A stretch of 64,000 nucleotides of DNA from Pagrus major (Eukaryota; Chordata; Actinopteri; Spariformes; Sparidae): the NCBI RefSeq assembly GCF_040436345.1, contig NC_133230.1, forward strand, positions 21,028,197-21,092,196, given 5' to 3'. Both the position numbers and the translations under genes were made by a program. The notes under the pieces were generated by a model that saw only the letters and a program-made list of their open reading frames with translations, did no database searches and was not told the DNA's origin. Below, one piece after another: positions 40,568-53,200 of the stretch. Numbering within the stretch: position 1 is the stretch's first letter; each line of letters begins with the position of its first letter.

Positions 40568-43500
40568 GTGACACACACACATGCTGTCTTTCTTTCACTT
40601 ACACACACATACTAACATGCATGTGCATATTCAGTACATGCACCCACAAAATCTGCTGTATCATGTATTTGCACAGCTGTCTAGACACATTTGCATCAGT
40701 TCTCCTGTAGAGCATCATTCATTATCACACAGGACACATTCAACCTTGATATCAATGACACCAATGTCAAATCTAACAGTCCATCATGTGTTCCTGTGTT
40801 GACACTGTGAGATCATTTCAGTCTCAGTAGGACTGATAGTGTGCACGCTGCTGAATGAGATAACAGATGCAGCTCTAATTCACAGTAACAGTGTTATTAG
40901 ACGGCTCACATTGTCAAAATGTTTTAATATCCAGTTTATTTCTGTCCCATTGTGTGTCGGCTATGTTCTGGCACTGTGTAGCCAGGCCAGAGTCTTAGCA
41001 GATTGCAAACTGGGGTGCCTTTCAAGACCCTCCTACAAAGGCAAGGCTACAATTTTAATTTTGTTTAGTAGTGGCTGAAGGCATGTCCAAACAAAGCCTT
41101 TACTCCAGAACTTTGGAACGTCTGGAACGATGTTGACCAGGCCGATGGTGCTGCGAGGAGAGCAGAGTTACTTGTTTTGACAGCCCATGACATCATGCAC
41201 GCACACAACCCAGGAATACTGTTGGAAATGAATTATTTAATACTTAACTTTGTTCCCCTGGTTGTTTTTTTGTGCTTTACAGATTGCAGAACTCTTCATC
41301 ACTGAAAAGAATTGTATCCTTTACTAACTCAGGGCAAAATCTCACTCCCCATTTGACACTTTTACTTTCACCATTCCTTTACGACTGTTAGCAAGCAGGC
41401 TAACTATAAACTAGCATTCCCTCTGTGAACATGTAAAGGATTGTTAGTGGTGGAAGGCATGGCAAATTCCAGCACAATGGAGGATGCAGACCCTTTATAG
41501 AAAGCGGTGTAAACGGAGGGGGGATGAGTGGATGTCTTTGGCGACTTCATAATAACACATTTGTCCCAGAATGCCACACGTATTGTGTGTAGCTCAGGCT
41601 GTGTGTCTGTCTCATAAGAGGATTTGTAGGCTCTTATCTCTGCACAACAGAGTGGGAGAGCACTAATTAACCTGTATCTGCACTGACGAGTCTGCGCATC
41701 CCCACTTCGCCGCTTCTATAAACTATAGCAGTATAGGACATAGAGATAATAGAGAGGTGTTATGTTTCAGGATATATTACCTCCATGGCTCTTCTCCCCG
41801 TTACTGAGACACTCCAACACTTAACTTGCCAGCTCAGGTTATCTACCTCAGCAAGGCTCTAGCATTCTCTGTCCGCGTTTTCCAAAATAGGTCGATTTGC
41901 TGAGCTTCACTTCATCAATAGCCGGTGGTGGGCCACTTCTCTGCATGAAAAGGTATCTGCTAAAGAGGGTCATCTACTGTGACAGGGTTAAATCTTTTGA
42001 CATACAGAACATTATTACATCACATCATCAATAGTAATGCTGTGGCCTTGTATGTATGGTAGAGTTACCATGTTACATTGTTTAACTCTTAGTGTAAGGC
42101 CATGAAAATGTAAACATATCATACATTGTTTAGTAGGGCAGAGAGGAGCAATTCAATAATATCAACCTTTATTATCTTGCCTCAAAGGACAGAATAATGT
42201 AGACCAATGCTTGCAAACAAAAAATAGTTAACAACAAAAACATAGTACAAGATTTAAAAGTTCAAAAATAGGATAATAAGCATGCTGTAGAGTAAATAAT
42301 AAAATAGATGAAATAAATAGAATAAAGTATAAAATATAAAGGGATTGTGATAAACAGATTAAAGTATAGTAGAAAAAAACATTAAAGGGTAACACCACCA
42401 ATTTTACAAATTACTGTGTGTTTACAGGCCTTGGGGCATACTGCTGCATATGCGAAAATTTGGTATAAAGCCTTTTGTGGCTCCAGAGAAAGCTGGATTC
42501 GATCTGATAAATGACCTCCAGTGATGTCACTCAATGGCCGAGTTGCATTGTGGGTAATGTAAGCGACAGACTTTGAAAGGAAGAAAAATGTTGTATTTTG
42601 ATCATTTGTTTTTAAACAACTGCAGTGCTTGACCAGTGGACCTTTCTAAAACCTGGGGCCTACATTACCCACAATGCAATGTAGCCACTGAGTGACATCA
42701 CTGGAGGCAAATAATCAGATTACATGCAGCTTCCTCTGGAGCTACAAAAGGCTTTATACTATTTTTTTTTCATATATGCAGTAGTACTCCCCAAGACCTG
42801 TAAACACACTTTAATGTGTAAAATTGGTGAAATGACCCTTTAAGCAATTGTAAATGTTTTCAGGGTACCCTTTAAAGGTCCCGGTCCATTGACACTTTGG
42901 GTTGGTAGGTCTGGCCGGCCACCAACCCAAAGCATCAGTGTTTGATGAATTGGGATTGAGATTCGACAATCAACTATTTTACGAACTGGACCTTTAAAAT
43001 GAAATCTGAAATTAGGGCTTTGAACAGCAGCAGTGGTGGTGAGAGTCCAGGTTTAAGGCCTTTTGCAGATCATCCCATGTATAAGGTGTGCTGTAATAGA
43101 ATGATTCTTTCCCTAGAACAAGCAAGAACCTATTCTGTGACTGAATACCATGATTATGCAAGTTAAGTATGCGGTCAGTTTCCAGAAAACATTTCCAAGA
43201 ACTGGTCCCATTTGTTTTCCGCGGGAGTTCTCATGAGCATCAAAAGGAGCTTTGACACTGATGTTGTGGTCTTTGCAGTGCAGTCCTCTAGGGAAGCAGG
43301 TGAAGGGTCAGTGTGCTCGAACTGGGAGAGGATGTGGGAACATTGGAGTTTCACACAAACAGAATCTCTTCTCATGCTGCCTGAACCAAATCCACAAGTA
43401 GAGAAACAAAGCTAACTTTACATATTCAAAGTATCTTGATTTCTAATGCTGGAGCGCTGGCTTTATTCCAAACAAATACTGTATTAGGTGCAGCTGATAG

Positions 43501-46500
43501 TGGTAGTGGCAGTGCCTCGCCTGCTTATGGCTTGATGCATTTGTTATCAGAGCTGGCAGTTATCCACAAGTGACCTTTCTCCGAAGCCAAAAGCTCTTTT
43601 GGCTGCTGAGTGTTTACTGATACATGCTTCTTATTATTCTTTTAAGTATGCTGACCTGGGTGATTTGACTTTAATCTCAAATAAAGGGGAATATCAGTAC
43701 AGTACAGTACAGAAAGAGTAGTAACAGATAGGCAGAGGGAGTGTTCGTGAGTATATTCCAGTGTGGCATGTGTGATCAGATGTGCCTTTGAAGCTACAAG
43801 CGTTAATGTAAATTCCTGTCGAGTTTTGGATTGCAGTCAAACTGCCAGTTCATGGGAGGTTGTTCTCTGTGTGTATATATATATAGGAGTAAAGTAGAGC
43901 ACACGTGCCTTGGATCGGATTGTGTGAGGTTCCTGTTGTGGCGTTGTTGTGGTCCAGCCAGGCTAAAAATAGCAGACAGAAGTAGTGCTCTGACCTTTGA
44001 TTATGGCTGTTCTGATAATCCTCCCTCCCAGATGGCCTACCTCATACTCGCCTCCTTCCCAGGTGACTCACAGGTATACTGCATGCTGTGATATAGGAGG
44101 ACATCTTCAGAGCACTTTGTAGTAAATTTTGTAGTATTGTGTACAATAATAATATAAGAATGCTGGCTTTACATGACAGGTTGCTGTGTCATCTCTTACT
44201 GTACTGTACATTGAATTATTCAGATGTACATGCACTAATAGCTTTCCAACATCCAGCCTTCACCATCCATCATCTTCTCCGCTATCTTGAAGAACTCATC
44301 AAAAGGAAAAATTTTAATTTTTAATCTGTCTGTCTCTTTTTAACAGCACTGTGTCATGGTTTTCATTAAATCTCCTTGTGACAAAGTGAAGGAAACCAGC
44401 TGTTGTGGTTCTCAGCTCCAAGCTTAACTGTTCTGTAAAAGTGGAAACCAATTGTCCATCTTTCCAGCCTCAATATAAAAGCAGCAAGTATTTCATTTTA
44501 TGTCAGATGTATTAAAGTAAAATTGGCAAGTCGTGTCAGCACAGTGATGAAAAGTGAAATACCCAGAATGGAATTTATAGCGTTTTACACATGAGAGATC
44601 TGGTGTTAAGTAGGACATTTAGACAGGCGAGGCTGTGTTTATTTTAAGCATTCTTCGTCCCATTGGTCTTTAAATTCACCTGACAAGCATCAGTGGTGTC
44701 ATTTTACAGCGGGACGGACTCTCAGTACGCAGAACGCTTGAGACAAAGGGCTCTATTTTTAGGATGCTTTTTATAGACGGCCTTTTCAAGGAAACAAAAG
44801 TGCCATTCAGAGGAATCAAAACACACAAAAAAGAAGAAGATGAAACCAGACTTTAAAATCGGAATATAATATGAGATGATACGGTGACGTGTAATCAGAT
44901 ACATCTACAGTGTGAGTCAGCAATTTAAACAGATCATAGAAATCCAATACAAAACCACAAAACAATGACATAGACACAGATCCAGAACCTCAAGAACAAC
45001 AATCTGATTTGGAGTACACACATTCTGTCTGCCTGGAGGTGTCACTCTGTAAAGGGACGGAACAAAAAAAAAAAAAACAGTGGGCATGATGCTGTTTTTA
45101 ACTTCAACAACTGACTGACTAATCCCAGTGACATGCGAGACCGATCCTTCACCTATATAAACAGATGGGAAGGCTCTGCAGTTCATTCAGGCTGAGAAAA
45201 TGTTCTATGAGGTGGCATTGATCGAGCTCACTGCTCTTCAGGGGAGCACAGGCAAGTACTTTTGACATTAAGCTATCGATCAATACTTCTTGGTATATAC
45301 TGTGAATGCATTTTTGGTATTGCGTGTATATAATGCAGCCTAGGATTAGACTCAGACTTTGACTTTAATGGTTTATGGTAACGCTTTATTTTACTTATAA
45401 TTTCCTTGTGTCATTTGATACTCATTTTATGTAAAATATAGAGACTTTATCATTCTGTACACTTATTTGATTCCAAAGAAGTCCATGCTCAGGTCAGGTT
45501 GTAACTTGTGAATTATGTGAAATTTGTCAACAGGCAAGTAAATAATTCAGCATATTTGAAGAAGTCTTTAAAATATATTGGATATAATTGGATGAACTGT
45601 TTGAGATGAAAACAGCCAAAGTAAGGATTGCCAGTCTCAAAACCTTGTCTCTATTTCCCTATAATAAGTATCAATTTGTATGTTTCTTTCAGTGAAAAGT
45701 GTCAAGAAATTATTAGGAAATCATAAGAAAATTGTGTTGTTGTTGTTTTTCATTTAATTTTAGGCTGTAAACAGTCAGTGGCTGACAGCCTGTCAACATT
45801 GTTTTAATTAATTCTGCGCTTTGGCTCAGATGCAGCATATAATATAGAAATAGAAACTAGTCACTAAAGTTATCAAATAAATGTAGTGAGTAACAAGTAC
45901 AATATTTGGCTCCAAAATGTAGTGGAGACAAAGTATAAAATAAAATAAAAATAGAAATACTCAGTAAGTAAGTAGAGTAAGTAAAGCTCATGTACCTCAT
46001 AATTGTATTTTACTTTATTCTGCGAAACCATTCAGCCAGTATGAATTTTATCCACCTCCATCTTTGTTTACAATGTACCTGCTGGAGGACTAAGCGAGCA
46101 GATTCACAGCGAGGCTGCTCATTCATCACCTGCTGCTGCTCCAGACGTCTGCCTCTTCCTCTCTGTCTGCTGCTGAGGCAGCAGCGCAGTGTAGCGTGCT
46201 GGGCACAGCGAAGGAGAGCGGGGACAGACGTAGTAGAAGACAAATGGCCACGCTTTGCTCATTAGGAGCTCTGTGTCGCTGTACAATACTGAAGCCCCTG
46301 ATTCAGCACTCAGTTGGATTGAATGCTGCACTCCTCCAGGGGCAGAGCTGGCACTGTAGCTGCAGCTCACAAGCTTTCTTTCTCCCTCAGAGGCTTTTTC
46401 AAATGAGCCCCTCTCGCTATTTCCCCACTGACAGCTGACATAAATGACATTTTGCGCTTTTTTTGTAATGCAAACACCTGCTGCAATGATTTATTTGCAT

Positions 46501-47187
46501 TTGCTCATGGCATATGGTTTAAAAGCCAGAGTCATTTCCAGCCCCACTGTCGTACGTGTGTGCTGTGTACAGTACACGCTGTATGTTTGTGTTCGTCACT
46601 CTCACTCTGTGCATGCGTGTGTTCCAGTGGGCGTGGTGAGTGTGTTGTTTGACTCCCTCTGTCCTGCTCTTATCTCTGCTCTTGTGTCTCCAGTCCTCAG
46701 TTGGCTCCACTCTGCTGTTCAGGCTTAAAGTCCACAGCGGTGCCAGACACTTGAGCTTTCTTTTTCAAGCTCTGTGCAGTGGTAGAGAGGGAAAGAGTGC
46801 AAAGGACAGTGAGGAAAGAGGGATAAATAGACAACCAGAGGGAAAGGCTGCGCTGACTGTGACTCCATGCCCTGTGTTTGTGTAACAGGGCCTCAGGAGG
46901 AGGCTACTTTGGGCTCCGCGGGATGGACGACCCCAGAGGAGCTTTCGGAGCAGGCCTCCCAGGCACAGCACCTCGAACGGCTGGCCCAGCTGTGCATCAT
47001 GAGCAAACAGTAGGTAAAACTGTGTCCTGCTGTAGCTTCTGTTGTAAAGTAATTAATGGGGCATTACATGTTCTGTGAGTTTAGGGGCCCCAGTAGGCTC
47101 ATTATGAGTGAATGTATTGTTAAATAAAGTCACTTTTAGGACCATTGATATGATCATATCACCAGTTTTGTAAAAGTTAGATGTATA

Positions 47188-47264
<77 letters not shown>

Positions 47265-50200
47265 CCCTTGTATTTGAGGTTTCATTACTTAACAAAGCTG
47301 AAGTGAAAACAGTCCTGACTCAGTCGTAACAAAGCAAACACTACATTGTTGAAACGACTGCAATGTTACTCTTATCAAGTTTTATTACATAAGCAGCAGC
47401 TTGGAGCTATAAAAAGCTCATTTGTTGATAAAGCTTATGAGATCAGACTGAAATAATCCTGAGATAAATATTTTAATGAATATTTGGCTTGCAAGAGTAA
47501 ATTTGTGTGACAGTCTAAAAAACTTGCCTTTATGAAGTACACTTTAGTTTCATAGTTATGTGTCACATATAGAAGGTCAAGTCAGCCGTTGATGCTCTTA
47601 CCGTTTCCCTCATGGCGAACAAAAAAAAACCTCCACGTCCACACATTCGTCCTTTCTGGAATGGAAATTTTTCAAGCTATTTTAACTCTAGCTCCGAGCC
47701 TTCCTTAGCCCGCGTTGAATTTCCCTGTAGATGTGCAGAAAAGAGACACCGCGCTCTACGTGAGTGTCACAGGAGGAACACCTTAACTGGATCTGGTGGC
47801 TCCTGTTGCAGGGGTACTATGTTAGGCCACAGCATGCACCCATTTTCTGTGCCTCTGTTGTCATTGTTTGGATCAGGCCATTTAACCTGATTGCCAGAGA
47901 GGGTGACGGGGTGGAAGGTATGCTCGACCGAGCGCTGGTCACGCTGCTTCATTAATGCAAGGACCATAGAGTGGTTAAACTTAGATGAGATGGTAGTGAC
48001 TGTGCATGACTATACCCAGAGGCTTGGGTTTCTGGCTAAGCAGGAATTTCTGCTCTTTAATCTTTCCTTGCATACCTCCACCTTAAGCCCCAGGTTTTTG
48101 CTCTTGGACAGGAAGTTATAATACTTCCTGAATCTTTCAGCGGTGTCGCAGGAAGTCCTTTGGGACGCTGAAGGGCTTTTCTGTCTTTGCCTATCGGATG
48201 TCCCCTGAAAAGGACCTTCTAAAGCAGCGCAAACTGACACCTGGCCATTACTAATTGAAGGGAAGCGTGGGTTTTGAACAGCAAAGCTGACATGTGTCAC
48301 ACTAAACAGAGCTTGCTCTACATCTATAGGCACACGTGAGGGTGTGAGGGTGATGAATGTCCTTGGCTGACTTTCCAGGTCAGATATGAGCAGAAACAGC
48401 TGCCAGAGCCTCACCACATCACGTTCACCTAGCTTACTGCTAAGCAGAGGAGTGGAGGAAGGGCACAAGTCAGTAAACTAACCTGTGCGCGCCATGCCTT
48501 CTGTAATTTACCCTGGCCAATAGAAAGGGGTAGTCAGCGCTGGCAGAAATAGAAGGTTTCCACTTCCTCCGTGAGGCGCCTGAGCACCTGCAGCCCTGCT
48601 CTCCGTGTCTAATCAAAGCACAGCACACGCATGTTTAGATTTCTCTGCTGCTCACTTCACTGAAACAGATCCGCTCACCTGACAATGCATGAGCCAGTAG
48701 ATTTGATTAAGGTCAGGTTGTTGTTGTCTTTGAAAACATTTACACGGAAGAAGAATGTGCGGAGATAGATTTCATCTGATAACTCTGTGAGACTGCTTTT
48801 GTTTTCAGCAAATACAAAATATTTAACTTCAGTTTAATGTTTCATTTTCTTTTCCTTTTCCTTGCAGACCTCATCTTGCTCTAGAATACAGCGGTAAGGT
48901 ATGTCAGTTTCATCATCCTCTTTTCAGACAGAACATTTTATAGCACTAACTACATTTACTTAAGTGCATTCTTGAGGTACTTGTACTTGTGTATTTTCAT
49001 TTTTCACTACTTTATACTTCTACTACAGTTCATTTTGGAGGCCAGTGTTGTACTTTTCACACTGCTTCATTTATTTGACAACATTAGTTACTAGTTACAA
49101 TACAATACAAACATATAAATCAACAAATAAATTATGATCTGTTATTAAAAGCAGTACATAGCCTATTAGATACCAGCTACCAGCCTGGCTACTGTCCATA
49201 GCAAAAAGCAACCCTGACCTTGATCTCAGTGCTATGAAAAAGCATAGTAAAACACTCTTTTGTATCAGTAAGTGGGCAGGTTTAACCCTCCGTTCTCACC
49301 ACATTTGCCTCCTTCATCAGTGGAGTTATTTTTCTTTTGCAGTGTAGAGTTTCCACAGTTATTCCAGTTGTTCCACTGTTACCTGGGGATAGCGACCGGT
49401 GAAAACAGGGCCTTTTCCTGTTCTGGCTGTGCAATGACAGATAGTGAAAGCAAAGTTAATAGAGAACCAAATTTAAACGCGGATGTTGTCTTTAAGTTTA
49501 TTTTGATGCTGTCACTCGAAAGATTTCGAGTGCAGGACTTTTATTTGTAATAGAGTATTTCTGCACTGTGGTATTGCTACTTTTACTTCAGTAAAATATC
49601 TCAGTACTTCCTCCACCAGTTCACATCCTGTCTGTCTGCTCATTCATCTTTCAGGCTACAAAGATCCACCAGAGGGCCTTTGGTAATGACCACCCTATTA
49701 CAGCCAGAAGCCTGGAGCTTATGGCCACCGTCTACGCTGAGATTGGCAAGACTGAATATTCAGGTAAACGATCAGCTGGGATAACTGACACAGTAAACAC
49801 TGTTGTCATGAGAAAAGAACCTCAGTGTACAGTATGTAGATGAATAGGCAGTGAAAAAAAAAACATAGTTGTATGAATCTGTGAAATAACAGGGTAGGAC
49901 ACTTTTCTCTGCAGTATATAATTTAACAGTGTTAACATGCAGTCTGAAGTATGAGGGTGGAGCCCTTACTGTCTCGGGAGGCATGACACTGCCAGAACAG
50001 TGATGTTAATCTCAAGAACAAGTTATCTCCTCTCTGCTTTAGAGAGCACAGAGCACGCGGAGGATGTTTTTCATGTAATTCAGTTAGCCTTTAAGCCATG
50101 TCAGATGTTAAATTAATAAACACTCGCATTCATGTTGGACACAGAAGTGCTTTTATGCAGAGCATAGAGGAACAGTTGCCTTGTGACAGTTTGAGGGCAC

Positions 50201-53200
50201 AGTTTGTTGTACAGGATGTATGCTTGGCTTGCATTAAGAGGGAACTCTGCATTTTAGTGAAGAGTGCTGTGGTGTTAAAAGCAATACGTAGAAACCTGCT
50301 TGTTGTTGAGTCAGCTTCCAAAGGCAGCGGTGCTGAACAGGGCCAGCTACATAAAGACAGGAGTGTGCAGCAAATAAAGACAAAGATTTACAACACTCCC
50401 TGTTCTCAGACCTCCGGGGTCTGACACGTGTTTGGTGAAATGATAAAAGAGTGAAGGGTCAGAGAGTGGTTGTAGTTGTTATTGCAGATCAGAACTGTGC
50501 ACTTTTTGTGACCTTTTATTTGTATTGTACACAGAGAAATCCTCTTTGACCCACAGTGAGACGCTTCAACAGAGTCACGTTTACAGCTCCTGTCCTCTAG
50601 ATACTCTTCACTGTAAACTAGGCCAGTCACCCTCCCTCAGCTGATCAGCTTGGGTTGGGTTGGGTCCTTAGTATAAGTCTGATGGCGTCTTGACTTCTCC
50701 TGACACATCTGTTATTTTTGTTAATCCTCTGATTTTATCTCATCTTACGGTTGTGCAATTAAAAAAAGAATAATAAATAATAATAATCATCTATGTAGTA
50801 AGGATGAGTTCTTTTCTTGGCCCAGGACCGCCCAAAAGAGGGGAAAAACAGGAAAGATTTCTGGGGCCCAGCCACTAGCGGGCCCCATGGAGGCCAGCAT
50901 TAATAATGTTCATCCTAAATATAAGTAATGATAACCAGATTTTATTTTGAAAAATACTCTTGTCTTCCCTCCAACGCAGCTGCATTTTGTCCTGCATTTG
51001 TGCACCAAATTACAGCAAAAATGTACATTTTATTTGTTGTTGCTTTAGTAAAATTTAGCCCATTTCTTAATGACACAACATCGAAACATTGAAAGTGCAC
51101 CGTGATCTGAGAAATTCACTCATCTAAACTTACTACTAGCTAATGTTGTGCTATGCCAAGACCTGCATACAAATCAGGATGCCGGAAAAGAAGGAGAAGA
51201 AAAGGAGGGAGAATAATGTAATGACAAACTTGAACGATATGAACAATAACTAGCCAAGAGGTAGCTAGTGTCACTGAGGGAGCCTTCACCACCTGTGAGA
51301 AAGAGGATGATATCAATAACAGCCAAGACATTCTGCATGTATTTATGTAAGAGAACCTTTACAGGGGCCCAGTCATTTCTGTGGGTGGGCCTGCTTTGTT
51401 TTTAGCTGGTGCAGCCTAAAAGTGAGAACTAGGATAGAAAATGATTCAAGAGTTATTGTTTTTTGGGTTTTGTTTTTCAGGAACATGTTTATCTAGGTAC
51501 AAGAAGTCATTTGGAATTGTGTAAAAGATTAAAAACGATGTTCATTAACATCCAAATGTCTGCCTGCCTGCCTGCCTGTCTGTCTCTCTCATTCAAGCGA
51601 TCATTCTCCATAGAAGCGGTTCTAGTTGTAAATGGCCCAGAACAGTAATAGATTGACTTATCAATTGATTAAATCACTGATCAGTCAGCCAAGTGACTAA
51701 TTCATCAGCCAGTGTTGTACATATACTGTATTTAGTAGAGATACAGGAAACTTTCAGACAATATAAATGAAGGAGCAGTCAGACTGAGGCTCACTTTTTA
51801 CCTCTTTGGGCAGTGGCACTTCTTTTTAAAGATGAGATCAAGTCAAATTAAATTTGGTGAGTAGGAATATCAAAGCTTTTTAGCTCAAACACATTGGGGA
51901 AAAAACAAATGAGTTGTAACATGAACCTGCTAAGCTGTACTCTACCTGGAGCTGACAGAGTTAACACTGCTGTCTTCTCCCGGGGCACATTTGCATGTTT
52001 AACTTTGTATGTTTGACTTCACCTCAGTGCCTGTCTTCAGACTGCAGACTCTTCAGGTCTATATTCATGTATGGTCATGGTTCTCTTTCTAGACTCCCTG
52101 GGTCAGTGTGTGTCTGTGCTGTCCAAGCGCTTCGCTGCTGCAGAGTCCATCAGGGACTCGACTGTCAACTGTCTTCCTCATTCCCACCGGGAGAAACACT
52201 CAGAGGTCCGCCACAGAAAGGACACCCACCACCAACAGGAGGACACGCCGAAACCTAAGGTAGCTTTGACGAACACCTGCAGGCGTCTTCTGCAGTGTTA
52301 CTCTGTATACGAGCAGTTTGTTTGCAAAAGATCTGTGCCTTCCAACTGCTGTCACGTTTTGGAACTTATCCTGAGGTGTATCTAACGCAGGTTACCAACG
52401 TCAAAGTACCCACCTCCATTCTAAAGAGGCCGAATCACATCTACGGGTCAGAGACAGAACCAAACCACAGACGGAAAGGCGAACGGAGGGTTCGATTCAG
52501 GGAGCCAGAGACCACAGTACATGGTGAGAAAACAGTTAACAAACTGCTCAGTCAGAGACGCCTCGATGTGTTTGCACAACATGAGAACAAGAGGGCCCTT
52601 AACACGCACAGTCTGTAACACAAGTTTACACTTAGCAGTAAAGAGAAAGAACAAAATGCATTAAAAACATCCTGTGATTGCATCGTGAACTACTGGCCTT
52701 GAGGGATTCAGTACTATTTAAAAATAATGCCGAGAGACTCCCAAACAGGAGCAAGTGATTTACTCTTTGGTAATTCATTATGCATGCAAATGAGGCACCA
52801 TGGAGTCTGCTCCAGAGAGATAGTGTGAGAGTCTACGAGGGCAAAGCACATCACAGACTGACTGGCCTCTTCTCTGTCGGCTTCACAGACATTCCTTACA
52901 GTGACTGTTTAGGTGGTAAGTCCGTCTGAGAGAATCACCGTGTTAATGTGCATGAGGGCGACACAACACAAGCTTTTCTGATCCAAAAAAAAGTCCACTG
53001 GGTGTAAATATGTGTCTGTTTTTCAGTTCATTTTCAGGTTAAACACTTGATTAACTTTGTTGCCTGCCGTGTAAAATAGATTGAAGCTTTTCACTCACGC
53101 CCCTTTTTTAATGATGTTCACAACACAGTTTGAAAGCACAGTTTGCGTCACACTGCACTGTATAAACTGTATGTTATCACATCACGTCCTCCACCACCAC

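Larger units (their letters stand above)
41314..45164 (+). other. Intron 2 of the consortin-like gene
   Basis: About 3.85 kb without supported coding sequence. It contains the two MITEs at 42382 and 42871 and a short CAGTACAGTACAGTACAG repeat near 43697. Confidence 0.65.

Noticed and set aside
48010..48468. 152-codon minus-strand frame in intron 4 of the consortin-like gene
   Set aside because: No flanking acceptor or donor in phase, and no recognisable protein features.
50815..51440. Possible decayed hAT-type DNA transposon in intron 6
   Set aside because: There are suggestive words and a Lys/Glu-rich pseudo-frame, but no terminal repeats, target duplication or transposase motif could be defined.
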